DNA of 64,000 nt from Deltaproteobacteria bacterium (GCA_025363655.1 JANYDK010000073.1:62001-126000), one strand, 5' to 3'. Counted from the stretch's first letter, positions 16,822 to 25,267 are shown. Notes: generated by a model not told the origin, from the letters alone. A program made the numbers and translations.

Positions 16822-19452
16822 GTGCCTACGCTAACGCTCAAGCCCGTCCGCCACACGGCCCCGATCTGCCTCGACTACGAGGATCACGCCTCCGTCGTCC
16901 GTTTCGAGCGCGAAATGCGCGTCCACCGCGCGCACACCGAGCCCTTCCTCCTCGAGGTCCCCTTGGCGATCGACGGCACGTTCTTCGTCCACGGCGAGCG
17001 TGGCTCGCGATGGCTCGTGGACATCGTCGACGGATCCCGGGGCAACGACTGCTGCAATTGTCCCGACTATCTCACCAACGAGCTCGGGACCTGCAAGCAC
17101 CTGCAAGCGGTCCATCGCGCCATCGAGTCGAGCACGCGGCTCACGGCAGCGCACCGTCGGCTGCCGGCTGTGCCGGAGACGCCGACGCTGACCGTCGACG
17201 GGCGTGGCATCGCGCGGATCCTCGCCGTCGGCCGTTGGACCGAAGCCTCGGTCGCGCGGCTTGGCCTGCGAATGGGACCGCGTGGCGTCGAGCCGATCGA
17301 GAGCGTCGACGCGCTCGCGGCGCCTCCAGGCAACGTCCGCATCGTTCACGCCGCACTCCCGGTCGCCCAGCGGTGGCAGCTGCGCAAGGCCAGCTCGAAG
17401 CGTACCGCCGCCGTGACCCGCGCGTTCTCGAAGCAGGGCGTGGCCCTCGACGTCCTCCGCGCGCCGCTCTTTCCCTATCAACTCGACGGCGTCACGCACC
17501 TCGCCAAGCAGGGTCGTGCGCTCCTCGCCGACGACATGGGCCTCGGAAAGACCGTGCAGGCGGTCGCTGCGTGCGAGCTGCTCCGTCGCCGCGGCGAGGC
17601 GAGCCGCGTGCTCGTCGTCACCCCCGCATCGCTCAAGGATCAGTGGGCGCGCGAGATTTCTCGCTACACCGGTGAACGCGCGATCATCGTCGGCGGAGAT
17701 GGCGAGTCGCGGGCCCGCGCGTTCGAGAGCGACGCGCCCTATCGCATCGTCAACTACGAGCTGACCTGGCGCGAGCTCGAGCGGATTCAGGCGCTCGACG
17801 CAGATATCCTCGTGCTCGACGAGGCGCAGCGAGCGAAGAATTTCCGCAGCAAGACGGCGACGACGCTCCGCGAGCTGCCGTCGCGCTTTCTCTTCGTGCT
17901 CACCGGAACGCCGGTGGAGAATCGGCTCGACGATCTCTACGCACTGATGCAGCTGGTCGATCCGTCGCTCCTCGGGCCGCTCTGGCGCTTCAACCACGAG
18001 TTTCACGTGCAGGCGAAGAAGGGGCGCGTCACGAGCACCAAGAACCTCGGCGAGCTGCGCACACGGCTCGCGCCGGTGCTGCTGCGGCGTCGCAAGGAAG
18101 AGGTGCTTTCGCAGCTCCCCGCGCTCACCGAGCAGACGCGCTACACCGCGATGACCGAGCTGCAGGTGCGCCTCGAAGGCGAGCACCGCGCCGAGGCGGC
18201 GAAGCTCATGAGTCTCGCCGAGAAGCGAGCGCTGCGCCCCGAGGAGCTGCAGCGCCTCATGGGGCACCTGCTCAAGGCGAGGCAAGCGTGCGACGCCGTC
18301 GAGCTTTGCGACGCCCGCCGAGGAAAGGGCTCGCCGAAGCTCGACGAGCTCGAGCAGCTCGTCTCCGAGATCGTCGAGCAAGGGACGGCGAAGATTCTCG
18401 TCTTCTCGGAGTGGGTCGAGATGCTCGCGCTCGCCAGCGCGCGGCTCGATGCGCTGGGTATTCGTCACGAGATGCTCCACGGCAGCATTCCCACCGACAA
18501 GCGACCGGAGCTCTTGCGACGGTTTCGCGAGGATGCCGACGTGCGCGTGCTGCTCTCGACCGATGCGGGCGGGGTCGGGCTCAACCTCCAGGAAGCGAGC
18601 TACGTCGTACATCTGGATTTGCCGTGGAATCCCGCGAAGCTCGACCAGCGAACGTCGCGCGCCCATAGGCTCGGGCAGACGCGCGGCGTGTCGGTGACGT
18701 GCCTTTGTGCGGAGTCGGGGATCGAGCGGGGCATCGAGGGCACGCTGGGGGCCAAGCGCGCCCTGCGCAGCGCCGCGCTCGATGCCGAGAGCGACGTCGA
18801 CGGCGTGACGGCGGTCGGGTTCAGCGTCTTCCTGGCGCAACTGAACGAGGCGATGGAGAAGCTCGAGCGCGCGCGGGCCGAGGCACCCCCTGCGGCCGAA
18901 GCGGTCGAGGTCGAGGTCCAGGCCGAGGAAATCAGCGTGGCGACGGAGAGTGCCGCAGCGATCGCGGCCACGCCGACTTCGGAGACGTCGGCTGGGCAAT
19001 CTCCGGCGGCGCCGGGAGTCGACCACGTCGCGTCCGGCGTGACCCGTTCGCCCGCGCGCGAGCGTTTGCGATTCGCGCGTGTGGTCCTCGATGCAGGCTT
19101 CCCTGCAGATGCGGCATCGGCAGCCTACGAGGCGCTCGCGTCGTCACTGTCCGCGATCGCACTTGCCGACGAGGCGTCGGGCACACGGCGAGCGATGGAT
19201 CACGGCGCACTCGTCGCGATGCTCTATCGCGATCTGGTTCCGCGCGGGCTCGTGCCGGCTTCGGTCGGGAGCGTCCTTGCTCGGCTCCGGGATCTCACGT
19301 TGCTAAGGGCGGAAGGCGTCGCGCTCGAGGCGTCGATGGCCGCGGAGGCCGTCGCGGAGGCGGAGGAGTGGGTAGGCAGGATGTCGACGCATCCAGCGAT
19401 GACGACATCCTCTGGACCCGCTCCAGCGGCTTCAACAGCAGTGCTTGCATGA
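16822..19452 (+). CDS. SWIM zinc-finger SNF2-family helicase/ATPase
   Basis: A GTG start is preceded by AAGGAAG. Residues 75-96 hold a SWIM finger (CNCPDY then GTCKH). The SNF2 motor follows: DDMGLGKT (~237), VVTPASLKDQW, the DEAQ box (~333), LTGTPVENRLDDL, and in lobe 2 ILVFSEWVEM, STDAGGVGLNLQ and RAHRLGQTR. A Glu/Ala linker separates a C-terminal ~110-residue helical domain (RFARVVLDAGFPADAA...) that looks HEPN-like. Such proteins translocate on DNA and remodel bound proteins; SWIM fingers contact DNA or protein. Its 876 residues are complete. Divergence from the XPB/Bax1 pair suggests a shared role in DNA transactions. Confidence 0.88.
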   Translation: MPTLTLKPVRHTAPICLDYEDHASVVRFEREMRVHRAHTEPFLLEVPLAIDGTFFVHGERGSRWLVDIVDGSRGNDCCNCPDYLTNELGTCKHLQAVHRAIESSTRLTAAHRRLPAVPETPTLTVDGRGIARILAVGRWTEASVARLGLRMGPRGVEPIESVDALAAPPGNVRIVHAALPVAQRWQLRKASSKRTAAVTRAFSKQGVALDVLRAPLFPYQLDGVTHLAKQGRALLADDMGLGKTVQAVAACELLRRRGEASRVLVVTPASLKDQWAREISRYTGERAIIVGGDGESRARAFESDAPYRIVNYELTWRELERIQALDADILVLDEAQRAKNFRSKTATTLRELPSRFLFVLTGTPVENRLDDLYALMQLVDPSLLGPLWRFNHEFHVQAKKGRVTSTKNLGELRTRLAPVLLRRRKEEVLSQLPALTEQTRYTAMTELQVRLEGEHRAEAAKLMSLAEKRALRPEELQRLMGHLLKARQACDAVELCDARRGKGSPKLDELEQLVSEIVEQGTAKILVFSEWVEMLALASARLDALGIRHEMLHGSIPTDKRPELLRRFREDADVRVLLSTDAGGVGLNLQEASYVVHLDLPWNPAKLDQRTSRAHRLGQTRGVSVTCLCAESGIERGIEGTLGAKRALRSAALDAESDVDGVTAVGFSVFLAQLNEAMEKLERARAEAPPAAEAVEVEVQAEEISVATESAAAIAATPTSETSAGQSPAAPGVDHVASGVTRSPARERLRFARVVLDAGFPADAASAAYEALASSLSAIALADEASGTRRAMDHGALVAMLYRDLVPRGLVPASVGSVLARLRDLTLLRAEGVALEASMAAEAVAEAEEWVGRMSTHPAMTTSSGPAPAASTAVLA

Positions 19453-19458
19453 GGAGCG

Positions 19459-19656
19459 CTACGGTTCTCCGAGAGCATGGCTGAGTTGCCGAAATTGCTC
19501 GCTCACGTGAGGAGCGCCCCAGTTCAAAATGGAGCCGACCACGCGGCCGTTCTTGATCCCGCTGTCGACCGACGTGAGCGAAGCGTCCGCCTCGAGAAGC
19601 TCGATCGACTGTCGGGGGAGCCTCGAATACTTGGCGAGTGCGTCTTCGAGACTCAT
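19459..19656 (-). CDS. Small hypothetical protein
   Basis: A 65-residue frame (MSLEDALAKYSRLPRQSIE...) with balanced composition and predicted helices; a TTG two codons earlier is an alternative start. It ends seven bases from the convergent SNF2 gene. The start of a degradation-prone or antitoxin-like protein is one reading, but I recognise no family. The rest of the 19453-19867 gap shows nothing else I can support. Confidence 0.4.
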   Translation of the reverse strand: MSLEDALAKYSRLPRQSIELLEADASLTSVDSGIKNGRVVGSILNWGAPHVSEQFRQLSHALGEP

Positions 19657-19867
19657 GTCCAAATTCTAGTTGTCGATGGAGCGAAGTCCACGCGCGGCGC
19701 AGAGTCGTATCTGCTGGAGAACGGAGCGCCTCCGGCATCGAGGTCGATGGCGCGGGACGCGCGCGGAGGTTCGGTGCGTCCGGGCAGGCGCCCGCGCGGT
19801 TCGTCACTCGTCCGGCCTCCCCGGCCTCGAAGAAGACTACCCCGCGCCCGGCACCTACGCTGGCCGC

Positions 19868-20971
19868 ATGAACGTCGACGACTTCCTCGCGCGGGTCGCA
19901 TCCGAAGAATCGTTCAGCGAGGAGCGCGTGGTGAAGGTGCCCGGACCCGCGCTCGAAGCAGAGCTGGCGACGCGGAGAGGGATGCCGCTTCTGGAGTTCT
20001 TGGGGCACCGCGATCTGCACCCGGAGCGCCGGATGCTTCGTTGGGGTCACCGACTTGGACCGGGTGTCGGGGCGTCGGGCCTCGCGGCATGGCTCGCCGA
20101 CGGCCGCCAACGGCGCTTGCCCGACGACCTCGCCGCCCTCGTGCGCCGCGTCGACGGAATCCACCTCTGGGCGAACCTCGACGAAGGGCGCGCGTACTGG
20201 GGGCTCGCGCCGCTGGCGGAGTGGATGGAGGCCAGCGCGTCGCAGTGGTGTGGCGTCCTCATCGAGGGGCATGCAGGATCGATCGTGATCTCGTACCACG
20301 CGAACTCAGATTACCTCGTACTGCTCGAGCCCAAAGGTTCGGTCTATCGCCACGTGGACACGCAGAACTTCGGTGACGCAGGCAAGCTCGTCGCGAGCTC
20401 CGTGCCCGAGCTGCTCGACTGGTTGTGGGCGAGCGTCTTGTTCGAGCCGATGGTGACGTCGCCGGTGATCGTGCCGCTGATTTGGAGGATGCGCGCGTCG
20501 GTGCCGCCGGCGTTCTTCGTCAGGTCGGCGCCCCCAGCGCCTCCGGTCGTGGTCGCGACGGTGACTCCGCCGAGGGTGCCCGACACCGCAGCCCAGCCGA
20601 CCAGCGCGCTCGAGGGAGGTGGCGTCGTGCACCCGCCATCGATGGGCGGCGTCGAGTCGAGGTCGCTCGCATCGGTGGGGTGCGTGTCGGTACCACTCGT
20701 GTCGAAGGTCGCGACGTCGTGCGCGGCGTCCTCGACGTTCGAGTCGGTAGCGCTCGTGTCGGAGTCTCGTGGCGCCTCCGCCTCGCCGGAAGGTCCACTG
20801 CATGCCACCGCGCCGGAGACCAGCAGCCAGCGACCGAAACGGTGGATGGATGGGGAGTGCAGGTCCATGGAGAAGCAGTCGTTTGCGCAACGCGGCTGGG
20901 CTCAGGTTTCGCCACCGCCGAGCGGCGCTTCGCCGCTTTGTCTCGCTTGCTCATGCGGTCGACTCGCGTGA
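19868..20971 (+). CDS. SUKH (SMI1/KNR4) family protein with read-through tail
   Basis: Residues 1-~190 match the SUKH fold: a helical start (MNVDDFLARV), RLPDDLAALVRRVDGIHLW, a GLAPLAEW segment, and the closing VYRHVDTQNF...VPELLDWLW. SUKH proteins commonly serve as immunity proteins to contact-dependent or polymorphic toxins, though no toxin is visible beside it. After about residue 190 the frame no longer looks like SUKH: it is Val/Pro/Ser-rich and runs exactly antisense to a truncated pectate lyase gene, for another ~180 residues. The natural stop has apparently been lost at a recombination junction near 20430, so the true functional part ends there. Confidence 0.7.
   Translation: MNVDDFLARVASEESFSEERVVKVPGPALEAELATRRGMPLLEFLGHRDLHPERRMLRWGHRLGPGVGASGLAAWLADGRQRRLPDDLAALVRRVDGIHLWANLDEGRAYWGLAPLAEWMEASASQWCGVLIEGHAGSIVISYHANSDYLVLLEPKGSVYRHVDTQNFGDAGKLVASSVPELLDWLWASVLFEPMVTSPVIVPLIWRMRASVPPAFFVRSAPPAPPVVVATVTPPRVPDTAAQPTSALEGGGVVHPPSMGGVESRSLASVGCVSVPLVSKVATSCAASSTFESVALVSESRGASASPEGPLHATAPETSSQRPKRWMDGECRSMEKQSFAQRGWAQVSPPPSGASPLCLACSCGRLA
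20344..20868 (-). pseudogene. Truncated pectate lyase (PL1) lipoprotein gene
   Basis: The first ~145 codons encode a lipoprotein signal peptide with lipobox-like GAVAC, a Ser/Asp/Thr-rich linker, and then the N-terminal strand region of polysaccharide lyase family 1 (GWAAVSGTLGG, TTGGAGG, ILQISGTITGDVTIGSNKTL). A full PL1 lyase needs another ~250 residues with Ca-binding Asp and catalytic Arg; none follows. Homology ends near 20430, exactly where the opposite-strand SUKH gene should end, and the remaining ~29 codons are junk. It was cut by a rearrangement and cannot be active. Confidence 0.65.
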
Positions 20972-21191
20972 TCACGGTCGACGTGCGCGTCGTGTGGCGG
21001 CTTCGAGCGAAGCTGACGGCGACGACGACGGTGGCTGCCGGGGTGCAACCCGATGCCTCGAGCGCTGCCCTGTCCCACCGGATCGCGCTTTGACCCTCGG
21101 GGAGCGAACGAAGCTGGGCGCGCGCAAGCAGCGGTCGTCTTTTCGGCGCCGCGCGGTTGTCGACGAGCAGACGCTCCGATACGCAAGTTCG
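20869..21191. other. Intergenic region between divergent genes, no gene seen
   Basis: The 323 bp separate the truncated pectate lyase from the DUF6438 lipoprotein gene. Several short Arg-rich frames occur on both strands but none has a credible start or composition. It should hold the promoters of both neighbours. Confidence 0.5.
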
Positions 21192-21755
21192 ATGGGGGTC
21201 GACGTCGGGGCACGTGCGTTCGCATTCGCGGGGAGCTTGGCCATGCTCCTCGGCATCTTCGGCGGCGCCTGCTCGCGCAAGTCGAGCGACGCGTCGGGCA
21301 CGCCCGCCGAGGCGGGAACGTCGAAGGTCGACGAGCCGACCAAGGTCCCCGACGACACCAAAATCGTCCTCGAGCGCGGGCGCACCATGGGTGCCGACGT
21401 CGGCTATCGCGTGACGGTGACGGCCGACGGTTACGCCCGATTCGAGGGCCTCGGTGAGGCCCTGGCCGCCGACGCCGGGAGCACGATGGTCGCGCGCGAG
21501 AAGCTCCTCGCCCTCGTCCAGCACCTCCGCGCCGCCCACTTCTTCGACATGAAGGACGACTACCCAGTGCCGACCACGGACCAATCGTCGACGATCGTCA
21601 CGGTGACGATGGGCGGCAAGACGAAGACGATCCGCGACGGCGTCCGCGTCGATCTGGACGTCACCGCCCCCCCCGAGCTGCGCGACCTCGAAGAAGAGAT
21701 CGACAAGGTGGCCGGGACGGCACGTTGGACGAAACCGCAAGGAGTGCCCCAATGA
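21192..21755 (+). CDS. DUF6438-like lipoprotein
   Basis: The 187-residue product begins with a hydrophobic signal segment and lipobox-like GGAC (~residue 25-28), followed by a Ser/Lys/Thr spacer. The mature part has the DUF6438 pattern: a strand with ERGRTMGADVGYRVTVTADGYARFEG, where the glycine-rich turn and the 'YRVTV..DG..RFEG' beta hairpin are typical, then an LLALVQHLRAAHFFDMKDDY helix. Function of the family is unknown; it should sit in the outer or inner membrane by its lipid anchor. The next short gene overlaps its stop (ATGA). Confidence 0.7.
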   Translation: MGVDVGARAFAFAGSLAMLLGIFGGACSRKSSDASGTPAEAGTSKVDEPTKVPDDTKIVLERGRTMGADVGYRVTVTADGYARFEGLGEALAADAGSTMVAREKLLALVQHLRAAHFFDMKDDYPVPTTDQSSTIVTVTMGGKTKTIRDGVRVDLDVTAPPELRDLEEEIDKVAGTARWTKPQGVPQ

Positions 21756-21904
21756 ATCTCCGTCGTTCGAGCGCCACTGTCGTCCGAGCTCTCGCGTTCG
21801 GCGTGCGCGGCGTGCGCGGATGCAAGGAGCGGGCGTCCTCGGGAGGCGAAGCCACACCGACGGCGCTCACCGTGGTGGCGAAGCGCGACGTCGACGCGTC
21901 CTGA
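21752..21904 (+). CDS. Very short putative lipoprotein, possibly truncated
   Basis: An ATG overlaps the previous stop by four bases and follows AAGGAG at seven bases, the best ribosome site in this neighbourhood. The 50-residue product has a basic start, a weakly hydrophobic stretch (VVRALAFGV) and a Cys at residue 24, then a Ser/Thr/Ala spacer and an abrupt stop. It reads like the start of a second lipoprotein whose remainder was lost. No family is recognised. Confidence 0.45.
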   Translation: MNLRRSSATVVRALAFGVRGVRGCKERASSGGEATPTALTVVAKRDVDAS

Positions 21905-22012
21905 CGATGAGCAACCGTTGCCATCGATCGTCGCCAGGACGATCGCGCGACGACGTGCGTGTGACACCCCGTTAATTGCCGCGTGCCTGGCATGACCGTT
22001 TAGCGTTGAGGG

Positions 22013-22423
22013 ATGACCGGTTCAGACGATCACGATCCCTGGAACGACCCCGAGCAGCGCCACCCACGCGCAAGGGAGCTCCTCGCAGACGAGCTGTGGG
22101 ATTGCGTCGACGAGGACGCTCCGTTCGGGAGCGACGAGGGCGCGGACGCCTACGCCGAGTACCGCGCATGGCGTGGACAGAACCCCGACGCTCCGCTCAT
22201 CGATTGCATCAGTTGGATCGGCGACGAGTCCGACTACGCCGACCACTTCACCCATGATGCCACGATCATCGCGATCGTCCTCGGGCAGCTTGTCGACGAG
22301 GGTCGTATCGATGTCGACGTGAAGCCGATTGCGCAGAAGGCGATCCGCAGGCAGCAAGCGGGCGCTGAACCGTCACGCGTCGCGATTCTGAACCTGGTCG
22401 AAGCGGCAATCGAGGCGGGCTGA
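22013..22423 (+). CDS. Conserved-looking acidic hypothetical protein
   Basis: The 136-residue protein is soluble and acidic. It opens with DDHDPWNDPEQRHPRARELL and continues with FGSDEGADAYAEYRAWRGQNPDAPLIDCISW, a pattern I associate with uncharacterised myxobacterial proteins, then a helical C-terminus (IVLGQLVDEGRIDVDVKPIAQ). No catalytic motif, signal or membrane segment is visible. It is convergent with the next gene. Function unknown. Confidence 0.65.
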   Translation: MTGSDDHDPWNDPEQRHPRARELLADELWDCVDEDAPFGSDEGADAYAEYRAWRGQNPDAPLIDCISWIGDESDYADHFTHDATIIAIVLGQLVDEGRIDVDVKPIAQKAIRRQQAGAEPSRVAILNLVEAAIEAG

Positions 22424-22451
22424 CGGTGGCCCACGGGAGAACGACCTCCCG

Positions 22452-22919
22452 TCAAAGGTACCAGGCGAACACGACGCTGCTCGAACGCTGCTCCGCGATG
22501 CGGCACACCTCGATGAGATCGCTGAGCGCCTTCTCGACGTCCGCGCTGCTTCCGATCGTGGGGTCGCCGACGTCCTCGGCGACCACCGCCATCCAGTTCT
22601 TTGCGATTGTCGCGACGAGCTCGGTGGGGACCGCCGCCATCATGCCGACCCACCGTGGGGAAATGACGTCGGCGCCGCGCTCTCCCTCGGTGCCGCCCAC
22701 AGTGCGCTCGAGTGAATCGAGTAGGAGGACCGGTGTCCGCTTCAGTGCAGCGCCGGCCTGCTCCGAAAGGGAATCGAAATGCTCGGGCGACAAGTGGAGC
22801 GAGAGGTCCGCATAGCCGTGAGCTACCGACCCATCGCGCAGTCCATCGAACCCTACATTCGTGAAGACCCGACCGATCTCGTCGGGGTCACCGGCGTAAA
22901 ACTCGATCGATAGACCCAT
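22452..22919 (-). CDS. Hypothetical protein
   Basis: 155 residues from an ATG preceded by GGGAGC. The protein (MGLSIEFYAGDPDEIGRVF...) is globular with alternating strands and helices and contains SVAHGYADLSLHLSPEHFD and WVGMMAAVPTELV segments. A loose similarity in its opening to DUF1877-type proteins is too weak to rely on. No signal peptide or membrane segment. Its promoter must lie in the repeat-bearing region upstream. Confidence 0.6.
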   Translation of the reverse strand: MGLSIEFYAGDPDEIGRVFTNVGFDGLRDGSVAHGYADLSLHLSPEHFDSLSEQAGAALKRTPVLLLDSLERTVGGTEGERGADVISPRWVGMMAAVPTELVATIAKNWMAVVAEDVGDPTIGSSADVEKALSDLIEVCRIAEQRSSSVVFAWYL

Positions 22920-23021
22920 GAAAGCTCCCGAGTATCGCCCGATCTCGAGCGCAGCGGATCGCGGCGAGGCAGATACCGGGTGGTTTGCACCTATTTCACC
23001 GTTCGACGTCATCCCAAAACC

Positions 23022-23228
23022 CTCCGACGCGCTCCGGAGACCTTCCGACGTCTTCCTGAAGCTTCCGACACGACGCCGAAAGGCCCAAAAACAAGGCCCC
23101 TCGGCCTTGCGCCCGCGCCGGACGTTTTCGGGAAGCCGGCAGATGGGTCAAATTTCGGCGGCAAACCGCTCAGGAAGACGCCGGACGCCCTTCGGAACGC
23201 GTCGGAAGCTCCAGGACGACGTCGGAAG
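23022..23228. repeat. Two head-to-head motif arrays with 20-bp phasing
   Basis: CTCCGAC at 23022 and CTTCCGAC at 23042 and 23062 are spaced exactly 20 bp apart. The inverse motif GTCGGAAG occurs at 23201 and 23221, again 20 bp apart. Between them CAAGGCC (23092-23098) and GGCCTTG (23103-23109) form a tight hairpin. The 356-bp gap 22920-23275 between divergent genes holds no coding sequence I can support. Confidence 0.6.
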
Positions 23229-23275
23229 CCTTTCTTCCTTCAGCGTCGCGACCTCACCACCTAATCTTGCCCTCG

Positions 23276-23647
23276 ATGGGCCTCCTCCTCTGGCTGGTCA
23301 AGCCGCTGTTCTACGTCGCGCTCCTCTGGATCTTCGCTGCGCGCTTCCGCAAGCAATTCCCCGGCAAGATCGCCGCCCCGCCGCTCGTCGGAATCCTCGG
23401 TGCGATCGCGCGCACGGGGATCGGTGCGGTGATGGCTTACGGGCTCGTGCTCCTCGCCGACAAGCCCGCGATCTTCTATCCGGTCTTCTTCCTCGCCGGC
23501 TTCGTGGCGTGGATCGTCGTCACCGCGATTGCTTATCGCGGCGTGCCGTTCGGACGCGTGCTCGTTGTCGCGGTGATCGGAGAGGCCATCAGCGGTTCGA
23601 TCGACTACTGGGCGTGGCACGACGCGCAGAACATCCGTTTCTGCTGA
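23276..23647 (+). CDS. Small integral membrane protein
   Basis: The 123-residue product has four strongly hydrophobic stretches (LLLWLVKPLFYVALLWIF, a Gly/Ala-rich second helix with IGAVMAYGLVLLA, a FYPVFFLAGFVAWIVVTAIAY helix and a weaker VLVVAVIGEAISG one), with positive charges between the first two. It fits an inner-membrane protein with four segments; no transport or catalytic motif is visible. The motif arrays lie directly upstream. It is convergent with the monooxygenase gene. Confidence 0.65.
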   Translation: MGLLLWLVKPLFYVALLWIFAARFRKQFPGKIAAPPLVGILGAIARTGIGAVMAYGLVLLADKPAIFYPVFFLAGFVAWIVVTAIAYRGVPFGRVLVVAVIGEAISGSIDYWAWHDAQNIRFC

Positions 23648-23659
23648 CGTGATCGTCGC

Positions 23660-24001
23660 TCACGCGTCGTCGCCGAACGAGTACGCACGCTCGACGCGGC
23701 CGATGCGCATCTCGAAGGCTCGGTACCATTTTTCTTTGCCGTGCCTCTGCGCAGTCTGATGATCAGCGACCGCCTTCCACGCGCGGATCGCCTCTTCGCT
23801 CTCCCAATACGACGCAGTGATACCGACACCACTCGCATCACGCACGCTGTCGACGCCGAGATACCCAGGCTGCTCAGCCGCGAGGCGCACCATCTCGTCG
23901 GCTGTCTGCGCGTACCCCTCGTCATCCTCCGGAGATCGAATCGACGTGAAGACGACGACCCAATACGGAGGCTTTGGCGTGCGGGCGAGGGAAGGGGGCA
24001 T
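23660..24001 (-). CDS. Antibiotic biosynthesis monooxygenase-like (ABM) protein
   Basis: The 113-residue protein has the dimeric ferredoxin-like ABM pattern: YWVVVFTSIRSPEDDEGY, the AAEQPGYLGVDSVRDASG turn, and ITASYWESEEAIRAWKAVADH. Members are cofactor-free oxygenases or haem-binding proteins; catalytic residues differ between groups and cannot be fixed here. The C-terminal YRAFEMRIGRVERAYSF is typical of a myxobacterial subgroup. It lies convergent to the membrane protein gene. Confidence 0.85.
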   Translation of the reverse strand: MPPSLARTPKPPYWVVVFTSIRSPEDDEGYAQTADEMVRLAAEQPGYLGVDSVRDASGVGITASYWESEEAIRAWKAVADHQTAQRHGKEKWYRAFEMRIGRVERAYSFGDDA

Positions 24002-24116
24002 CGGGGTCTCGTGTCGAAAATCGCCGGATGGCGAGGTGCGTCACTGCATGAATCGGCACGAAGAATAGTTTGCGCGCTGGGCTCGTCTATCGGGCTTCAG
24101 GTAGAGTGCGCCCTTC

Positions 24117-24731
24117 ATGCAGAGCCAGAGCCCGAGCCCGAGCCTCATCCTTCGCCCGCCGGTGTCTCGCCTTCGGTTCGGTCCGTTGGCGGTGCTACTC
24201 ATCGGGGGCCTCGGCGTGGTGACGAGCGTCGCCTGCCAGCCGCGCAAGGGAAAGGGCGCCGCAGCGCCGACGGCGACGACGACCGTGGCCGCAGCTCCGA
24301 CGCCGACCCCGACCCCGACGGCCACCGCGACCGCAGCGCCGACGACGCCCAACACTGGAATCATCGGTATTCCGGGTCTTCCGTTCGGACTTCCGGTCTC
24401 GCCTCGTGCGGCGATCGTCGGCAAGTGGACGGTCACCTCGATGGACGGCAAGCCGATCGGCGCCGCGGGCGGCGGTAGCGATCCGATGGATCCGGCGACC
24501 TACGCGGCCGGCTCGGGCGTCGTCTTCACCGCAACCAACGTCTCGCTCACGCGCGGAGGTGCACCCTGGTTCTCCCGCGACTACAAGGTCATCAGCGAGC
24601 AGCCGCCGATTCGCGTCACCATCGATGCCGGCTATGGCCCTTCGAACATCGACTTCGCGCCCGATGGAACGGCAATTTGGTCGCTCCCGTCGACGCCTCC
24701 ACACGCGCTGACGCTGACGCGCGCGCCCTGA
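24117..24731 (+). CDS. Secreted lipoprotein with Thr/Pro-rich linker
   Basis: The signal peptide contains the hydrophobic LAVLLIGGLGVV and a lipobox SVAC at about residue 40. A low-complexity Ala/Thr/Pro linker follows, encoded by an ACCCCGACG-type run, and then a ~100-residue beta domain starting IVGKWTVTSMDGKPIG, which resembles lipocalin-like or META-type domains that open with a 'GKW' strand. No enzymatic motif is visible. It should be anchored in the envelope. Upstream is the convergent ABM gene; downstream follow other exported proteins. Confidence 0.75.
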   Translation: MQSQSPSPSLILRPPVSRLRFGPLAVLLIGGLGVVTSVACQPRKGKGAAAPTATTTVAAAPTPTPTPTATATAAPTTPNTGIIGIPGLPFGLPVSPRAAIVGKWTVTSMDGKPIGAAGGGSDPMDPATYAAGSGVVFTATNVSLTRGGAPWFSRDYKVISEQPPIRVTIDAGYGPSNIDFAPDGTAIWSLPSTPPHALTLTRAP

Positions 24732-24838
24732 TCGCTGTCACACGCGCGTGACCTTCGGCGTGCTCGTCTCGAGCGGCTGATCGAGATATCGCACGAGAAA
24801 GCGGCCCTTGGCGGCTGTCTTGCTAACATCGGTAGGCG

Positions 24839-25267
24839 ATGTCGGGCGGTTCACGAGGAAGCTCACGAGTGCGTCGAGTGCGTCTAGCGCGTCGAGCAAG
24901 CTCGAGCGTGAGCGCGGCCATGATGGTCGGCTTCCTCGCGGTCGCCATCGCGCGCGTCGCCCTTGGCTGCGGTCCTCCTCCCGAGAGCAGCTCTGGCTCT
25001 CCGCATCGCTGCACCAAAGACGCCGATTGCAGCACGCAGCAGTACTGCACCGACGCCAAGATCTGCCGCACCGACTGCTTCGCCGATGAAGACTGCGTGC
25101 GCGCGACGTCGATCTCCGATCAATGCAACGCGCACGGCCGTTGCGTCGGGGCAGCGTTCGAAGCAGGGGGCATCGATCCCGAAACCGACGCCGGCCCGAG
25201 TGACGCGCCGATCCCAGGCAAAGACGTCGGTCCGCCGCCGGACGTCGAGGACGCCGGGCCTTCATGA
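24839..25267 (+). CDS. Cys-rich secreted lipoprotein
   Basis: After a basic N-terminus a hydrophobic segment (MMVGFLAVAIARVALGC) ends at a lipobox-like ALGC. The mature protein carries about nine Cys with the spacing CTKDADCSTQQYCTDAKICRTDC and a second group ending CNAHGRC, a pattern common in disulfide-stabilised myxobacterial surface proteins. An Asp/Pro/Gly-rich tail follows. Its stop overlaps the start of the subtilase gene (ATGA), so the pair is co-translated; the Cys-rich protein may be a partner or inhibitor of the protease, which is inference. Confidence 0.75.
   Translation: MSGGSRGSSRVRRVRLARRASSSVSAAMMVGFLAVAIARVALGCGPPPESSSGSPHRCTKDADCSTQQYCTDAKICRTDCFADEDCVRATSISDQCNAHGRCVGAAFEAGGIDPETDAGPSDAPIPGKDVGPPPDVEDAGPS

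Noticed and set aside
20431-20971. Tail of the SUKH frame as a second functional domain
   Set aside because: It is exactly antisense to recognisable pectate lyase sequence, so the Val/Pro/Ser tail is better explained by read-through.
22980-23264. 94-codon plus-strand frame over the motif arrays
   Set aside because: Its apparent Arg/Pro periodicity reflects the 20-bp DNA motif; start is weak and no family is seen.
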